Shown here: positions 51,191 through 60,187 of the stretch, in pieces
Layout of the letters: the number at the start of each line of letters is the position of its first letter
Numbering within the stretch: position 1 is the stretch's first letter
Source: AC-56 sp963798705
GTDB taxonomy: Bacteria; Actinomycetota; Thermoleophilia; Solirubrobacterales; 70-9
Length of the DNA: 64,000 nucleotides
Assembly: GCA_963798705.1 (NCBI GenBank)
Contig: CAWCTW010000003.1
Coordinates: 434,001-498,000, forward strand
Direction: 5' to 3'
Made by a program: the position numbers and the translations under genes
The notes under the pieces: model-generated
Databases searched by the model: none
Seen by the model: the letters and a program-made list of their open reading frames with translations, nothing else
What the model was told of the DNA's origin: nothing

Positions 51191-52413
51191 TCGCACCCCC
51201 GGCGGTCGTTCGCCGCGGGCTGCTCGCGCTCGGCGTCGTGGTCGCCGCCGCAGCCTGGCTCTTCGCATTCGTTCAGCTGTGGCACACGAGCGTCCCGGGC
51301 GACCTCTCGCTGCCCACCCTCGACCCCGGCCGCTTCTTCAGCCAGGACGAGCTCGATCGCGCCGCCGGCTACCAGGCGTTCCTGCGCGTCGATGCGCTGC
51401 TGGCGCTGATCGCCCAGATCGTTGCGCTGGCGCTCTACGCCGTCAAGGGCCCGGGGTTCGTCAGGGAATCGGCGGCGGGGCGGATCGGCACGGGGATGAT
51501 GCTGGGGATGCTCGGGCTCGCCTTCGTCTGGCTCGCGCAGTTTCCCTTCGGGCTCGCTGAGCTTTGGTGGGAGCGACGGCACGACGTCTCGAGCCTCGGC
51601 TACGTCGCGTGGATCGTCAACGACTTCCTCGCCGCCGGCGGCGAGTTCCTGTTCATCTCGCTGGCGATGCTGATCGTGATGGCGCTGGCCGGGATCTGGC
51701 GGCGGGCTTGGTGGATCGCCGCCGCGCCGGCACTGGTCGCCGTGACGCTGGCATTCGGCTTCGTGCAGCCGTACCTGATCCCCGATCAACACCCCATCCG
51801 CGATCCGGCGATCGCCTCGGACGCCAGGGACCTCGCCAAGGCCGAGGGGATTCCCGGGACCACCGTTCGCGTCCAGGACACGCACAACCTCGGAGGCTCG
51901 CCGAACGCCGAGGCCGCCGGCTTCGGTCCCAGCCGCCGCGTGATCCTCTGGGACACCCTCCTACAGCGCTTCCCCAGGCCGCAGGTCCGGGTGGTGTTGG
52001 CGCATGAGCTCGCGCATCTGGAGCGCGACCACCTCCTGAAGGGATTCGCGTTCATGGTGCTTCTCGCCCTCCCGATCGCGTTCGTCGTCGCGATCGCGAC
52101 CCGCCGGCGCGGCGGCCTGTACGAGCCCGCCGCGGTTCCGCTGGCGGTCCTCGTCGTCGCCGTGCTCCTGTTCGTCACGCTTCCCCTCCAGACGGCCTTC
52201 AGCCGTCGCGCCGAAGCGGAAGCCGATTGGGTTGCGCTGCAGACGACCCACGACCCGGGGGCGACGACCGGTCTCTTTCGCAGGCTCGGCCGGCTCTCGC
52301 TCGCCCAGCCGGACCCCCCGGGGTGGGCCGAGGTGTTATTCGGCGATCACCCGAGCATCATCAAGCGGCTCGAGATGGCGCGGGCATGGAAGGACCTGAA
52401 CCCGGGCCGCTAG
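51187..52413 (+). CDS. M48-family membrane metalloprotease
   Basis: A 408-residue integral membrane protease of the HtpX/Ste24 type. The zinc motif HExxH is VLAHELAHLERDH (near residue 273), with the third ligand Glu in AEAEADWVALQ and a transmembrane pair between. Several N-terminal membrane spans. It likely degrades misfolded membrane proteins. TTG 51187 overlaps the DUF4389 stop as TTGA. Confidence 0.9.
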   Translation: MIAPPAVVRRGLLALGVVVAAAAWLFAFVQLWHTSVPGDLSLPTLDPGRFFSQDELDRAAGYQAFLRVDALLALIAQIVALALYAVKGPGFVRESAAGRIGTGMMLGMLGLAFVWLAQFPFGLAELWWERRHDVSSLGYVAWIVNDFLAAGGEFLFISLAMLIVMALAGIWRRAWWIAAAPALVAVTLAFGFVQPYLIPDQHPIRDPAIASDARDLAKAEGIPGTTVRVQDTHNLGGSPNAEAAGFGPSRRVILWDTLLQRFPRPQVRVVLAHELAHLERDHLLKGFAFMVLLALPIAFVVAIATRRRGGLYEPAAVPLAVLVVAVLLFVTLPLQTAFSRRAEAEADWVALQTTHDPGATTGLFRRLGRLSLAQPDPPGWAEVLFGDHPSIIKRLEMARAWKDLNPGR

Positions 52414-52416
52414 CCT
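52411..52416 (+). promoter_or_regulatory. -10 box TAGCCT, leaderless start for DUF2283 protein
   Basis: TAGCCT is 7 nt before GTG 52424. Its first bases overlap the stop of the protease gene (TAG 52411-52413). Confidence 0.45.
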
Positions 52417-52423
52417 CGTCGGC

Positions 52424-52711
52424 GTGAGCCTCCGGGCAGGCCCGTACACCTTCTCGCACGTCACCTACGACCCGCCCAGCGACGTTCTCTACGCTGCCAT
52501 CGGGCGCCCGAGGCCGGGACGCCGCGTGGAGACGCCGGAGTCGCATTACCTTCGGTTCGACGGCATGGACCGGTTCTCCGGCATCACCCTCATGAACCCG
52601 CGGGAGCAGCTGGAGCGGGAGGGGGCCGTGTACGTGAGCCTTCCCGAGGGCGACCGGGTGCGGGTGCAGGGGGTCGAGGCGATCGTCCAGGCCGCATTGC
52701 GCCAGGACTAG
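52424..52711 (+). CDS. DUF2283-like small protein
   Basis: A 95-residue protein. YDPPSDVLYAAIGRPRP followed by ETPESHYLRFDGMDRFSGITLMNP is the DUF2283 beta-rich pattern (YDxxxDvLYi; GVtil-like). Unknown role. These small proteins are often near toxin-antitoxin or hypothetical loci, but there is no partner here. GTG 52424 start. Confidence 0.75.
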   Translation: MSLRAGPYTFSHVTYDPPSDVLYAAIGRPRPGRRVETPESHYLRFDGMDRFSGITLMNPREQLEREGAVYVSLPEGDRVRVQGVEAIVQAALRQD

Positions 52712-52774
52712 TTGCTCTGATCCCAAACCACGTTCGTTGTCACGTCCTGGCCGCCGCGCGCGTTCTGTAGTTGG

Positions 52775-53302
52775 ATGAGCGCGATGGACGAGGCCCTCCC
52801 GCCCTTTCAGGCCTTCCTGGAGGAGCATCTCGATGCCGTGAGGGCGTTCCTGCGCGGCATGGTCGGACCGCACGACGCCGAGGATTGCCTCCAGGAGACC
52901 TTCATCGCCGCCCTGCGCGCCTATCCGCGCGCCCACGCGGGCAATCTGCGCGCCTGGGTGTTCACGATCGCCCGCCGCAAGGCGATCGACCAGCAGCGCT
53001 CGCGCTCGCGCGGCCCGCAGCCGGTTGCGGGCGTGGAGCAGGTCATCGATCGCACCAACACCGCTCCGGCGGCCGACGCCGAGGTCGGCATGAGCCCACG
53101 CGACAGCGCGATCTGGGCGGCGGTCGCCGAGCTGCCGCCGGGGCAGCGCGCGGCCGTCGTCCTTCGCTTCGCGGTGGACCTGCGATATCGCGAGGTCGGC
53201 GAGGCGCTCGGCACCTCCGAGGAGGCGGCGCGCCGCAACGTCCACGAAGGCTTGAAGAAGCTGCGCAGGAGCGCGGCTGAGCTGAAGGAGATGACGAGAT
53301 GA
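52775..53302 (+). CDS. ECF-type RNA polymerase sigma factor
   Basis: A 175-residue sigma-70 family member with region 2 (FLEEHLDAVRAFLRGMVGPHDAEDCLQETFIAALRAYP) and region 4 (LPPGQRAAVVLRFAVDLRYREVGEALGTSEEAARRNVHEGLKKLR). No anti-sigma factor gene is adjacent. Instead it is coupled by ATGA to the alkyl-guanine methyltransferase gene, suggesting control by alkylation or another DNA stress. Confidence 0.9.
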   Translation: MSAMDEALPPFQAFLEEHLDAVRAFLRGMVGPHDAEDCLQETFIAALRAYPRAHAGNLRAWVFTIARRKAIDQQRSRSRGPQPVAGVEQVIDRTNTAPAADAEVGMSPRDSAIWAAVAELPPGQRAAVVLRFAVDLRYREVGEALGTSEEAARRNVHEGLKKLRRSAAELKEMTR

Positions 53303-53853
53303 GCGACTTCGTCGAGCAACTGGCGGCCCGGGCATCCGAGGCGGGGCTCCTGGACGTCGCCTACGCCACGCTGGACACTCCCCTCGGCACCCTCGTCGTG
53401 GCGGGCACCAGGAGGGGCGTCGTTCGCGTCGCCCTTCCCGGGGAGCGCCTCGACGACGTCCTGGCGGAGCTCGCCGAGAGCGTCTCGCCGCGCGTCCTCT
53501 CGTACCCGAGCCGCCTCGACGAGGCCAGGACCGAGCTCGATCAGTACTTCGCCGGCAAGCGGCAGCGGTTTGAGCTGTCCCTGGACTGGCGCCTGAGCCA
53601 TCCTGGGTTCTACCGGCGCGTGCTCCGCGCGACGGCCAAGGTGCCGTTCGGCGAGGTGATCACATACACGGACGCGGCCGAGCGCGCCGGCAGCCCGCGC
53701 GCGTTTCGGGCGGCCGGCTCGGCACTGGGCTCGAACCCGATCCCGATCGTCGTTCCGTGCCACCGGGTGGTGCGCGCGGGGGGCGATATCGGCAACTACG
53801 GCGGTGGCCCGGAGATGAAGCGGTTCCTGCTCGAGCTCGAGCACGCGCTGTAG
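53299..53853 (+). CDS. ogt: Methylated-DNA-protein-cysteine methyltransferase
   Basis: Suicide DNA repair enzyme removing alkyl groups from O6-alkylguanine. The 184-residue product has the acceptor Cys in IPIVVPCHRVV (near residue 154), the helix-turn-helix with the Arg finger in SPRAFRAAGSALGSNP, and an N-terminal ribonuclease-like domain (TPLGTLVVAGTRRGV). Cytoplasmic. ATG overlaps the sigma factor stop (ATGA). Confidence 0.95.
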   Translation: MSDFVEQLAARASEAGLLDVAYATLDTPLGTLVVAGTRRGVVRVALPGERLDDVLAELAESVSPRVLSYPSRLDEARTELDQYFAGKRQRFELSLDWRLSHPGFYRRVLRATAKVPFGEVITYTDAAERAGSPRAFRAAGSALGSNPIPIVVPCHRVVRAGGDIGNYGGGPEMKRFLLELEHAL

Positions 53854-53863
53854 TCGGCGGCTG

Positions 53864-53869
53864 TAAGCT
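53864..53869 (+). promoter_or_regulatory. -10 box TAAGCT, leaderless start for LemA
   Basis: TAAGCT is 7 nt before ATG 53877. Confidence 0.4.
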
Positions 53870-53876
53870 GCCCCGC

Positions 53877-54437
53877 ATGCTGGTCGCCATCATCGTGATC
53901 GCGGTCGTGGTCATCGTCCTGGTGCTGATCGTCATCGGGGTCAACAACTCGATGATCGGCGCCCGCAACCGGGTCGACGAGTCCTGGTCGGGGATCGACG
54001 TGCAGCTCAAGCGGCGCCACGATCTGGTCCCGAACCTGGTCGAGACGGTGAAGGGCTATGCGACGCACGAGCGCGAGGTGTTCGAGAAGGTCACCTCGGC
54101 CCGGGCGGAGGCCACCAAGGCCCACACGCCCGCGGAGTCCGCGCAGAAGGAGGGCCAGCTCACGGCGGCGCTCACCGATCTGCGCGCGGTGGCCGAGAAC
54201 TACCCGGACCTGCGGGCGACCGAGAACTTCCAGAAGCTGCAGAACGAGCTCACCGAGATCGAGGACGAGATCCAGGCCTCGCGCCGGATCTACAACTCCA
54301 ACGTACAGTCGTTCAACACCAAGATCCAGGTCTTCCCCAACTCGATCATCGCCAACAACCGAGGCTTCACCGCCCGGGAGTTCTTCGAGATCGAGAACGC
54401 CGCCGACCGCGAGCCGGTCCAGGTCAGCTTCCAGTAG
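53877..54437 (+). CDS. lemA: LemA family protein
   Basis: A 186-residue protein with one N-terminal transmembrane helix (LVAIIVIAVVVIVLVLIVIGV) and a helical bundle (ARNRVDESWSGIDVQLKRRHDLVPNLVETVKGYATHEREVFE) ending in YNSNVQSFNTKIQVFPNSIIA, the LemA signature. Function of the family is unclear, often with membrane proteases or stress proteins. The M48 protease lies in the operon upstream. Confidence 0.93.
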   Translation: MLVAIIVIAVVVIVLVLIVIGVNNSMIGARNRVDESWSGIDVQLKRRHDLVPNLVETVKGYATHEREVFEKVTSARAEATKAHTPAESAQKEGQLTAALTDLRAVAENYPDLRATENFQKLQNELTEIEDEIQASRRIYNSNVQSFNTKIQVFPNSIIANNRGFTAREFFEIENAADREPVQVSFQ

Positions 54438-54517
54438 CGCCGGCGCCGGAGCGCCCAAGCCGCAACCGGCACCCCCAAATCCGTGCGGGCACCCGATGGA
54501 CGCCCGAGCCCATTCCT

Positions 54518-54568
54518 CGTCGAGCGCGGAATCAACCGCCTATGGCGCGGTCAGTTCCACGCTCGACG
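54518..54568 (+). repeat. Conserved two-storey hairpin, copy B
   Basis: Outer stem CGTCGAGCG/CGCTCGACG, then GGAA/TTCC, then ACCGC/GCGGT with loop CTATGGC. Core and loop match copy A at 29367-29411 and the outer stem shows compensatory changes. It lies 80 nt after lemA. The rest of 54438-54640 shows no gene. Confidence 0.65.
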
Positions 54569-54628
54569 AAGGGGGGCTGATCACGCTCGGCGGTTGGGGT
54601 CGCTCGCGCGGGACCCACGTCGAGCCTC

Positions 54629-54634
54629 TAGCCT
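54629..54634 (+). promoter_or_regulatory. -10 box TAGCCT before a short leader ORF and trigger factor
   Basis: TAGCCT is 7 nt before GTG 54642, which opens a 10-codon frame (MSAAAEARRA) whose TGA overlaps the next ATG (54671). Confidence 0.4.
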
Positions 54635-54670
54635 CCCGCCGGTGAGCGCCGCGGCCGAAGCCCGACGGGC

Positions 54671-54790
54671 ATGAGAGACCGGTTGGCGGCATGGCTCGTG
54701 ACCGGGCCCGCCGGCCGCCTCGCGGCCTTCGTCGGCGATCTGGCCGTCGCCTTGGCTCGCGGGGCGATCAATAAGGTTGTCCGGCGATGA
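54671..54790 (+). CDS. 39-residue small protein upstream of trigger factor
   Basis: ATG 54671 opens a 39-codon frame encoding RDRLAAWLVTGPAGRLAAFV then GDLAVALARGAINKVVRR. It looks like a short amphipathic or membrane-associated helix with a basic tail. Its TGA overlaps the trigger factor ATG (ATGA), and its own ATG overlaps the TGA of a 10-codon leader frame. Chained overlaps on both sides suggest real translation. Family not recognised with certainty. Confidence 0.55.
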   Translation: MRDRLAAWLVTGPAGRLAAFVGDLAVALARGAINKVVRR

Positions 54791-56172
54791 AGGCCAGCGT
54801 CACCGAGCTCGGCGACTCCCGCGTCCGGATCGACGTCGCGATCGCCCCCGACGTACTCGAGCGTCGGGTGGAGGGCGCCGCCCGGCAGCTCGCCGGGGAC
54901 ATGCGGGTGCCGGGGTTTCGCAAGGGCAAGGTCCCGGCGGAGCTCGTGATCCAGCGGGTCGGCCGTGAGGCGGTGCTCGAGCAGGCGCTTCGCGACTCGC
55001 TGGCCGAGTGGTACGAGCGGGCGCTGCTCGAGACCGGGATCACGCCGATCGGCGACCCGCAGCTGAACGTGGAATCGCTGCCGGGGGAGGGGGAGGAGCT
55101 GGAGCTCTCGATCGAGGTCGCCGTGCGGCCGCCCGCCAAGCTTGGCGACTACAGGTCCCTCGAGGTCGGCAAGGCGGAGCCGGACGTTCCCGACGATGCC
55201 GTCCAGGAGGAGATCGACCGGCTTCGCGAGGGATTCGCGTCGCTCGATCCCGTCGACCGGCCGGCGCGCCCGGGGGACGTCGTGGTGATCGACTACGCGG
55301 GTACCGTCGACGGCGAGCCGTTCGAGGGGTCGGAGGCCAGCGATCTGACGGTGGAGCTCGGCAGCGAGACCCTGCTGCGGGAGTTCGACGAGGCCCTCGC
55401 GGACGCCTCGGCGAGCGACGAGGTCACGGTCGAGGTCGAGCTCCCCGACGAGCACCGACCGGCTGACCTGGCGGGCAAGCGGGCGAGCTTCAAGGTGACG
55501 GTCAAGGAGATCAGGGAGAAGCAGCTTCCGGAGCTCGACGACGAGTTCGCCTCCGAGGCGTCCGAGTTCGACACCGTCGACGAGCTTCGCGCCGAGATTC
55601 GCAATCGCATCGCGTCGGCACTCGAGCATCGTGCCGACGACGACTTCCGCGCGGCGGCGGTGGATGCGGCGGCGGACAACGCGACCATCGACCTTCCGAA
55701 GGAGCTCGTTCATGCCCGGGCTCACGACATGTGGGAGCGGCTCGAGCGCTCGCTGAGCTCCCGGGGCATCGATCCCCGGGCCTACGCTCAGATGCAGGGC
55801 AAGGATCGAGAGGAGCTGGTGACCGACATGGAGGGCGAGGCCGAGCGCGCCCTGAAGCGCGAAGCCACGCTCGCCGCGGTCGCCGACGCCGAGGGGATAG
55901 AGGTCACCGACGAGGATCTCCTCGGCGCGCTGGGTCCCGGGGAGGGAGACGAGGCCCCGGAGAAGCTCCTCGCCAGCCTGCGGGAGAGCGGCCGCGACTC
56001 CCTGCTGCGCTCGGAGGTGCGTCTTCGCAAGGCCGCCGACGTGGTCGCCGACTCAGCCAAGCCCGTTCCGGCCGAGCAGGCCGCTTCGCGCGGCAAGCTC
56101 TGGACCCCGGACGAGGAGGAGGGTGAGAAGCAGGGCGCGGAGGCCGGGCTGTGGACTCCGGGCTCCGACTGA
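54787..56172 (+). CDS. tig: Trigger factor, ribosome-associated chaperone
   Basis: Peptidyl-prolyl isomerase and chaperone at the ribosome exit tunnel. In 461 residues: ribosome-binding N-domain with MRVPGFRKGKVPAELVIQRVG (signature GFRxGKxP), FKBP domain (PGDVVVIDYAGTVDGEPFEG, near residues 160-240) and C-terminal helical domain, with a lengthened acidic tail (GKLWTPDEEEGEKQ). Located before clpP-clpX as in many bacteria, though here a glycosidase gene on the other strand lies between. Confidence 0.96.
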   Translation: MKASVTELGDSRVRIDVAIAPDVLERRVEGAARQLAGDMRVPGFRKGKVPAELVIQRVGREAVLEQALRDSLAEWYERALLETGITPIGDPQLNVESLPGEGEELELSIEVAVRPPAKLGDYRSLEVGKAEPDVPDDAVQEEIDRLREGFASLDPVDRPARPGDVVVIDYAGTVDGEPFEGSEASDLTVELGSETLLREFDEALADASASDEVTVEVELPDEHRPADLAGKRASFKVTVKEIREKQLPELDDEFASEASEFDTVDELRAEIRNRIASALEHRADDDFRAAAVDAAADNATIDLPKELVHARAHDMWERLERSLSSRGIDPRAYAQMQGKDREELVTDMEGEAERALKREATLAAVADAEGIEVTDEDLLGALGPGEGDEAPEKLLASLRESGRDSLLRSEVRLRKAADVVADSAKPVPAEQAASRGKLWTPDEEEGEKQGAEAGLWTPGSD

Positions 56173-56219
56173 GCCGGCTCAGAACGCCGGCGGCTCAGTT
56201 CGGCCCGTAGCCGCTCCAT

Positions 56220-57407
56220 CTAGCAGACGGTCAGGATCCGCTTGGGCGCCGGCATCGAGAGCTGGCCGGTCATCAGGCGCAGTCCGAAGGAGAAGTAACG
56301 CGCCGAGTCGTACGGCTCGCCGGTGCTCGGGTTGGCGATGCCGTACCAGTCCTCCGGGTTCTTGGTGCTCTGCTGGGGGCTGATCCAGGTGTGCGGGAGG
56401 ACGCCCCCGACGTTGCAGTTGGTCCGTGCGTAGTTGACGGTCATCCTCGCGAACGCCTCGGCGCGATCCTGCTCGCTCAGCGGCGCCTTGCCGACATGTG
56501 TGGCCCAACCGATCTCGTTGACGGTCATCGGGATGCGGTTGGCGATCCGCCCGTCGCGCAGCTGCGAGCGGATCCAGGCGAGCTTCTCCAGCTGCCTTTG
56601 GCGGTCGGTCGCGGGATAGATGTGCACGTTGGCGCCGTTCAGGTAACGGTTCAGCCGCGGTCGGCGAGCGGTGACGTCGCCGAAGAAGTCGGCGACACCG
56701 AGGTACTGCTTGTGGTTCCTCGCGTTCTTCGCGGAGGGAGGCGCCACCCCGCCCGTGTTGACGAGAGCGTTCGGGTCGACAGCATGAATCGCCCGGGAGG
56801 CGGCCACGAACATGTCGGCGTAGAGCCACGGCTGCGGGCGCGGGCACCAGCCACCCTTCAGGTTCGGCTCGTTCCAGATCTCGTACCGAAGGATCGGCAC
56901 GTAGGGCAGGTTGGGATGAGCGGCCCAGAAGGAGCCGCCGCGCCCATAGCGGTTCGCGAACGCCCTGACGAAGCGGGCGTAGGGCTCCGGGTCGACCGGC
57001 GAGCGACTGGCCGACTTCGCACACTGCAGGTCGACCCAGCTCCCCTGCACCGCGTCCCAATCGGGGGTCTGCGTGAGCGAGGGCTGCGGACGGATGCGAT
57101 GGCGCGCCATCGCCGATATCTCCTGGTTCGTCAGTCCCCACCGGTAGCTGTGCACGCCGCCCTTGGGCGCGATCGGCTCCACCGCGGCCCACGAGACGTT
57201 GAACCGCACCTGGGTGATTCCCAGGGATGCGATCTTCGCGAGGTGCACGTCCTGCGCCGCGGGGCCCAGCCTGGCCATCCGCTGGAAGTTCACTCCGTAG
57301 AAGCCTGGAGGCACCGGGCCGGTCGCAGCGCGCGCCGCCGGCGCGAGAAGCGCGACCAGCAAGAGCACCAGGGCGCTCAGAACGATCCGGTGAGTGGCGC
57401 GCCGCAC
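56220..57407 (-). CDS. Secreted glycosyl hydrolase (cellulase-like TIM barrel)
   Basis: A 395-residue secreted enzyme with signal peptide (RRATHRIVLSALVLLLVALLAPAARA). The catalytic Glu pair of clan GH-A is seen: acid/base in RYEIWNEPNLKGG (about residue 180) and nucleophile in PMTVNEIGWATH (about residue 298). It is a close paralogue of the first gene in the window, without its repeats. GTG 57407 gives the best signal peptide; an in-frame TTG at 57452 would add 15 residues. Substrate unknown. Confidence 0.85.
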   Translation of the reverse strand: MRRATHRIVLSALVLLLVALLAPAARAATGPVPPGFYGVNFQRMARLGPAAQDVHLAKIASLGITQVRFNVSWAAVEPIAPKGGVHSYRWGLTNQEISAMARHRIRPQPSLTQTPDWDAVQGSWVDLQCAKSASRSPVDPEPYARFVRAFANRYGRGGSFWAAHPNLPYVPILRYEIWNEPNLKGGWCPRPQPWLYADMFVAASRAIHAVDPNALVNTGGVAPPSAKNARNHKQYLGVADFFGDVTARRPRLNRYLNGANVHIYPATDRQRQLEKLAWIRSQLRDGRIANRIPMTVNEIGWATHVGKAPLSEQDRAEAFARMTVNYARTNCNVGGVLPHTWISPQQSTKNPEDWYGIANPSTGEPYDSARYFSFGLRLMTGQLSMPAPKRILTVC

Positions 57408-57491
57408 AGCGGCGGAACGTAGCCAGCCCGAGGGGTGGATGTCAAACGACAACTCGGCGCCGGATGGCGGCTTTTATAGACTCATCGCCCC

Positions 57492-58076
<585 letters not shown>

Positions 58077-58094
58077 AGGCTCCAGGGATTGCCG

Positions 58095-58128
58095 GCACGC
58101 TCGGCGGGGCACCGCCAGGCGAGCGTGC
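58095..58128 (+). terminator. Hairpin between clpP and clpX
   Basis: GCACGCTCG pairs perfectly with CGAGCGTGC, with an inner GCGG/CCGC stem, 19 nt after the clpP stop. No T-tract. It may end or attenuate clpP transcripts. The remaining 200 bp before clpX hold no gene. Confidence 0.45.
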
Positions 58129-58331
58129 ACTTGCCGGCGCCACGGCGACCCTAAATGCACATTCGCCTCGCTTGACCTGCGTCGGGAGGCGGCCGCGAGG
58201 GCGGGTGCAACTCCACGGACACGTGCAGGGACCGCCTCGCCCACCGAGTAACAAGCTGAAGTCGAGCCAAGGGCCCGCGTGTCGTAACCTGAGTCGAGAC
58301 GCCGGGCCGCGTCATCGAAAGGGGAGAGCGC

Positions 58332-59615
58332 TTGGCACGCCCAACCGATTCGAACGAGCAGCTTCTCTGCAGCTTCTGCGGGAAGTCGCAGCGCCAGGTC
58401 AAGAAACTGATCGCCGGTCCCGGCGTCTACATCTGCGACGAGTGCATCGACCTCTGCAACGAGATCATCGACGAGGAGCTATCCGCGCCCCCGTCGTTCG
58501 AGCTCGAGAGCCTCCCGAAGCCGAGGGAGATCCACGCGGTCCTCAACGAGTACGTCGTGGGTCAGGAAACGGCGAAGCGTGCGCTCTCGGTGGCCGTCTA
58601 CAACCACTACAAGCGGGTCCAGATGACGCAGTCCGAGGACGAGGGGGTCGAGCTGCAGAAGTCCAACATCCTCCTGCTCGGGCCCACCGGGTGCGGCAAG
58701 ACGCTGCTCGCCCAGACCCTCGCCCGCATCCTCAACGTCCCGTTCGCGATCGCCGACGCCACGGCGCTGACGGAGGCCGGGTACGTGGGCGAGGACGTCG
58801 AGAACATCCTCTTGAAGCTCATCCAGGCGGCCGACTTCGATGTCAAGAAGGCCGAGACGGGGATCATCTACATCGACGAGGTCGACAAGATCGCGCGCAA
58901 GGCGGACAACCCATCCATCACCCGTGACGTGTCGGGCGAGGGTGTCCAGCAGGCGCTTCTCAAGATCCTGGAGGGGACGACCGCTTCGGTCCCGCCGCAG
59001 GGCGGGCGCAAGCATCCCCACCAGGAGTTCCTCACGATCGACACCACCAACGTCCTCTTCATCTGCGGAGGCTCGTTCGCGCAGCTCGACAAGGTGATCG
59101 AGCGGCGGATCGGCCACAAGGGCGTGGGCTTCGGTGCGTCCGTTCTCACCCGCGACCAGCGCGACACCGGGGAGCTGTTCGAGCAGGTGCTTCCCGAGGA
59201 CCTCATGGAGTACGGCCTGATCCCCGAGTTCATCGGCCGCCTGCCCGTGGTCGCGGCGATTCACCAGCTGACGCGCGACGACCTGATCACGATCCTCACC
59301 GAGCCGAAGAACGCGCTGACGCGTCAGTTCGAGCGCTTCTTCCAGTTCGACGACATCGAGCTGGTCTTCGCCGAAGACTCGCTCGGCGCAATCGCCGACA
59401 AGGCGCTCGACCGCGAGGTCGGCGCGCGCGGCCTGCGATCGATCCTGGAGGAGACGCTGCTCGACGTCCAGTTCGAGCTGCCGTCGCGTCGCGACGTCCG
59501 CAAGTGCGTGGTGACGAAGGACACCATCCAGCGCGCGATCAAGCCGACGCTGGTCACCGAGGCCGCCCCCGAGGAGCCGGGCGACGAGCTGGAGGAGATC
59601 GAGGAGTCGGCCTAG
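58332..59615 (+). CDS. clpX: Clp protease ATP-binding subunit ClpX
   Basis: AAA+ unfoldase that feeds substrates to ClpP. The 427-residue product has the N-terminal zinc finger (C13, C16, C35, C38), Walker A GPTGCGKT near residue 118, Walker B IIYIDEVDKIAR, the pore loop EAGYVGEDVE, the ClpP-contact IGF-like loop (HKGVGFGAS) and sensor 2 VGARGLRSI. TTG 58332 start with a GGGGAGAG upstream at proper spacing. Confidence 0.97.
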   Translation: MARPTDSNEQLLCSFCGKSQRQVKKLIAGPGVYICDECIDLCNEIIDEELSAPPSFELESLPKPREIHAVLNEYVVGQETAKRALSVAVYNHYKRVQMTQSEDEGVELQKSNILLLGPTGCGKTLLAQTLARILNVPFAIADATALTEAGYVGEDVENILLKLIQAADFDVKKAETGIIYIDEVDKIARKADNPSITRDVSGEGVQQALLKILEGTTASVPPQGGRKHPHQEFLTIDTTNVLFICGGSFAQLDKVIERRIGHKGVGFGASVLTRDQRDTGELFEQVLPEDLMEYGLIPEFIGRLPVVAAIHQLTRDDLITILTEPKNALTRQFERFFQFDDIELVFAEDSLGAIADKALDREVGARGLRSILEETLLDVQFELPSRRDVRKCVVTKDTIQRAIKPTLVTEAAPEEPGDELEEIEESA

Positions 59616-59648
59616 GGCAGGCCGGCCCGGCCGCCTCGTCTCGGCGCT

Positions 59649-60110
59649 TCAGACGAGGGGTTCCTGCTTCATCGCGCGCCATCCGAGGCGCCCCGTGTGG
59701 CAGTGTGTTCCCGGCCCGGCTAGCTCGCCGCGCAGCTTGAACTCGCCGACCGCGACGCCGTCGCGCCGCAGCTTGCCACTCACCCGGCCGACCGGGTCGA
59801 ACGGCTGCTCGATCCAGTCCCCGCGACCGCCGAACGTGGGGTTCTTCCGGACCCGGAGCCGCCGGTCGAACTTCCAGCCGGCGGTCGTGCCCGCCGGGGC
59901 GTCGCTGCAGGTGTAGGGCACCTGCGCCACGGTGAAGTCCACGACCTTCCGGTGGCGGTTGCCGTGCTTGAGGAAGAAGCCGACGAAGGCGTTCGGGTCG
60001 CCCTTCACGTGACCCGCGTAGTCGAAGGTCGCGGCGAACCCGAATGCCGTCGACGTCACGGCTCCCGCAAGCAGCAGCGTGATCCCTGCGGTTGCAACCA
60101 GACGCTTCAT
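59649..60110 (-). CDS. Small secreted protein, unknown
   Basis: A 153-residue protein with signal peptide (KRLVATAGITLLLAGAVTSTAFG). The mature part is beta-rich: FDYAGHVKGDPNAFVGFFLKHGNRHRKVVDFTVAQVPYTCSD and a pair of Cys (YTCSD, THCHTG). Family not recognised. It is convergent with clpX (33 bp apart) and divergent from valS. AAGGAGG lies about 6 nt before the ATG. Confidence 0.7.
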   Translation of the reverse strand: MKRLVATAGITLLLAGAVTSTAFGFAATFDYAGHVKGDPNAFVGFFLKHGNRHRKVVDFTVAQVPYTCSDAPAGTTAGWKFDRRLRVRKNPTFGGRGDWIEQPFDPVGRVSGKLRRDGVAVGEFKLRGELAGPGTHCHTGRLGWRAMKQEPLV

Positions 60111-60175
60111 GGACCTCCTTGCTTTGAACCCCCAAATGCCGCTCCCAGTCTAGACCGAGCACACCGGGCCGCAAC

Positions 60176-60181
60176 TAAACT
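60176..60181 (+). promoter_or_regulatory. -10 box TAAACT, leaderless start for valS
   Basis: TAAACT is 6 nt before ATG 60188, and TAGACC (60151-60156) may be a weak -35. No T-box leader is visible. Confidence 0.45.
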
Positions 60182-60187
60182 CGCCGG

